Assembly: GCA_030836665.1 (NCBI GenBank)
Contig: JAUPLX010000055.1
Span: 1-6,410, forward strand
Reading direction: 5' to 3'
DNA length: 6,410 nt
Source of the DNA: Patescibacteria group bacterium
GTDB taxonomy: Bacteria > Patescibacteriota > Gracilibacteria > BD1-5 > UBA2023
Position 1 is the stretch's first letter. The number at the start of each line of letters is the position of its first letter. The notes under the pieces are model-generated. The model was not told where the DNA came from and made no database searches. It worked only from the letters and a program-made list of their open reading frames with translations. Of this stretch, positions 5,118 through 6,410 are shown in pieces. Position numbers and translations under genes: made by a program.

Positions 5118-5135
5118 CCCCCCTCCGGGTAGAAT
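5108..5135 (+). promoter_or_regulatory. Putative promoter of obg
   Basis: -35 TTGAAA (5108-5113), 16-bp spacer, -10 TAGAAT (5130-5135), with a predicted start near 5142. The leader would be about 89 nt, the longest in the window, and would begin almost directly with the hairpin at 5147-5161. Confidence 0.5.
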
Positions 5136-5146
5136 TCGGCCGATCC

Positions 5147-5171
5147 GGCGCGAAGAGCGCCTTTCTTTTTT
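5147..5171 (+). terminator. Terminator-like hairpin in the obg leader
   Basis: GGCGC (5147-5151), loop GAAGA, GCGCC (5157-5161), then TTTCTTTTTT (5162-5171). This has the form of an intrinsic terminator but lies upstream of obg on the same strand and has no gene before it to terminate. A second GGCGCC (5177-5182) could pair with the 3' arm in competition and loop out the U-tract, so an attenuator is possible. The stem is only 5 bp. Confidence 0.4.
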
Positions 5172-5230
5172 CGGACGGCGCCTTTCCTTTCACGAAAAAC
5201 CGTCCCACTACCACTAAACCCAGCACTACA

Positions 5231-6410
5231 GTGTTCATCGATGAAGTAGTCGTTACTTTCAAGGCCGGAAAGGGCGGGGACGGGAGCGTCTCCTGGAGAC
5301 GGGAAAAATACGTTCCGAACGGGGGTCCTTACGGCGGAAACGGCGGAAAGGGCGGGGACGTCGTGCTTCTCGCGACGCCCAACGAAAACACCCTCTCCGA
5401 CTTCCGTCACACCAAAACCGTCTCGGCCCAGGCCGGACAAGCCGGGGCGACGAAAGAAATGCAAGGGGCGAGCGGAGAAACCCGCATCGTTGAAGTTCCG
5501 GTAGGAACCATCGTTACCGATGCCGTCACCGGCGAACTCATCGCCGACCTCGACGAGGATGGAAAGATGATCATCCTCTGCGTCGGAGGCCGCGGGGGTT
5601 ACGGAAACGCCCACTTCCCCACCAGCACCCGCCAAGCTCCGAAGTTCGCCGAACTCGGCGACGTAGGGGAGGTCCGCAAGGTCAAGCTCGAACTCAAGCT
5701 CGTGGCGGATATCGGGATAATCGGGCTTCCGAACGCCGGAAAGTCCACCTTCATCCAATCGGTAACGTGCGTACGGCCGAAAATCGCGGACTATCCGTTC
5801 ACGACGCTCATCCCGAATTTGGGCGTCATGGAACACAAAGGAAAGGCCCTCGTTCTCGAAGACGTTCCGGGGCTCATTCCGGGAGCTTCCGAAGGCAAGG
5901 GGCTCGGTATCCGGTTTCTCAAACATATCGAACGTACCGAGGTCCTCCTCCACCTTCTCGACGCGAGCCAACTCGAATCCGCTTGGCAAAATTACCGCGA
6001 CATCCGCAAGGAACTCGAAGCCTTCTCTTCGGAAATCGCGAAGAAGGACGAAGTGGTCGTATTGACGAAGATCGACGTCGTCTCCCCAGAAGACCTTAAA
6101 GAACTCCTCAAACAAGCGAAAAAGGAATTGCCGAAAAAGCGCGTCATGGCCATTTCGGCCGGAGCGATGATCAACGTCGAAGAACTCAAGGACTATCTCA
6201 TCCAAAACACGGAAGGAAAGCGGAAAATCCTCCAGGAAACCGAATTGGACGTTTTTCCTGCCGAAGCGGAAAACCGAAAAACCTACGACTTCAAGGACCG
6301 TCGCGACCACGACGACCGTCCGCGCATTACCCGCACGTCTCCCGAAGTGTTCGAAGTCACCGGGGAACGCATCCAGCAAATCGTCCGCATGACCGACATG
6401 TCAAACGTCG
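5231..6410 (+). CDS. obg: Obg/CgtA GTPase (runs off right edge)
   Basis: Essential GTPase involved in 50S maturation and stress signalling. 393 residues are visible from a GTG start at 5231 (VFIDEVVVTFKAGKGGDG). The glycine-rich Obg fold (1 to about 158) shows REKYVPNGGPYGGNGGKGGD (24-43) and GGRGGYGNAHFPTSTRQAP (119-137). The G domain has G1 GLPNAGKST (165-173), switch region DYPFTTLIPNLG (187-198), G3 DVPGL (211-215), G4 LTKID (278-282, a T in the first position of [NT]KxD) and G5 ISAGA (308-312). From about residue 352 comes the OCT domain (FEVTGERIQQIVRMTDM, 374-390), where the window ends. No in-frame ATG fits the family N-terminus, so GTG is the start. There is no Shine-Dalgarno (cagcactaca). 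Its many glycine codons are all GGN, none UGA. Confidence 0.97.
   Translation, partial: MFIDEVVVTFKAGKGGDGSVSWRREKYVPNGGPYGGNGGKGGDVVLLATPNENTLSDFRHTKTVSAQAGQAGATKEMQGASGETRIVEVPVGTIVTDAVTGELIADLDEDGKMIILCVGGRGGYGNAHFPTSTRQAPKFAELGDVGEVRKVKLELKLVADIGIIGLPNAGKSTFIQSVTCVRPKIADYPFTTLIPNLGVMEHKGKALVLEDVPGLIPGASEGKGLGIRFLKHIERTEVLLHLLDASQLESAWQNYRDIRKELEAFSSEIAKKDEVVVLTKIDVVSPEDLKELLKQAKKELPKKRVMAISAGAMINVEELKDYLIQNTEGKRKILQETELDVFPAEAENRKTYDFKDRRDHDDRPRITRTSPEVFEVTGERIQQIVRMTDMSNV

Noticed and set aside
4820..6379. 519-codon open frame on the minus strand opposite obg and rpmG
   Set aside because: It is the antisense shadow of obg, open because obg avoids TTA, CTA and TCA codons. Its translation shows no domain, while the plus strand gives unmistakable Obg.
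1..6410. tRNA, rRNA, CRISPR array, insertion sequence or prophage
   Set aside because: No cloverleaf, rRNA motif, regularly spaced repeat, transposase or phage gene was seen; the intergenic spaces are short and explained by promoters and terminators.

Overview
The window reads as chromosomal DNA from a Patescibacteria (CPR) bacterium of the Gracilibacteria/Peregrinibacteria/Absconditabacteria branch. This is an inference from three things: compact housekeeping genes, a small two-helix VirB2/TrbC-like pilin of a type common in CPR genomes, and an in-frame UGA inside an otherwise intact ssb. UGA encodes glycine (genetic code 25) in known Gracilibacteria and Absconditabacteria. The base composition looks moderately GC-rich, which is unusual for the known code-25 lineages, and the UGA occurs only once in about 1,830 codons. 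Reassignment is therefore suggested, not proven.

Layout. Positions 1-2481 carry minus-strand genes. They are the N-terminal two fifths or so of leucyl-tRNA synthetase (leuS, running off the left edge), a secreted two-TM pilin-like protein with its own near-consensus promoter and terminator, and the classic rpsF-ssb-rpsR operon (bS6, single-stranded DNA-binding protein, bS18) ending in a terminator. A divergent promoter region (about 2482-2652) then separates rpsF from a plus-strand PilB/GspE-type secretion ATPase. Next comes a plus-strand two-gene unit of unrecognised small helical proteins (4077-4765) with its own promoter and a perfect bidirectional terminator shared with the convergent rpmG (bL33, minus strand). 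A second divergent region (5010-5230) drives rpmG leftwards and the Obg/CgtA GTPase rightwards. obg starts at GTG and runs off the right edge inside its C-terminal domain. There is no gene-free stretch longer than 221 bp.

How the genes work together. Most serve translation: LeuRS charges tRNA-Leu, bS6 and bS18 pair in the 30S platform, bL33 is in the 50S, and Obg is a ribosome-assembly GTPase. SSB serves DNA replication and repair. The pilin-like protein and the ATPase could both belong to cell-surface pilus or secretion machinery, but they are in separate transcription units, and no other pilus gene is present.

Expression signals. Sigma-70-like -35/-10 pairs can be placed by eye before all seven transcription units. 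None of the ten genes has a convincing Shine-Dalgarno sequence. All eight visible stop codons are UAA (7) or UAG (1), never UGA. No tRNA, rRNA, CRISPR array, insertion sequence or phage gene was seen. The items most worth following up are the ssb UGA, the hairpin and palindrome in the rpmG/obg intergenic region, and the uncharacterised two-gene cassette.
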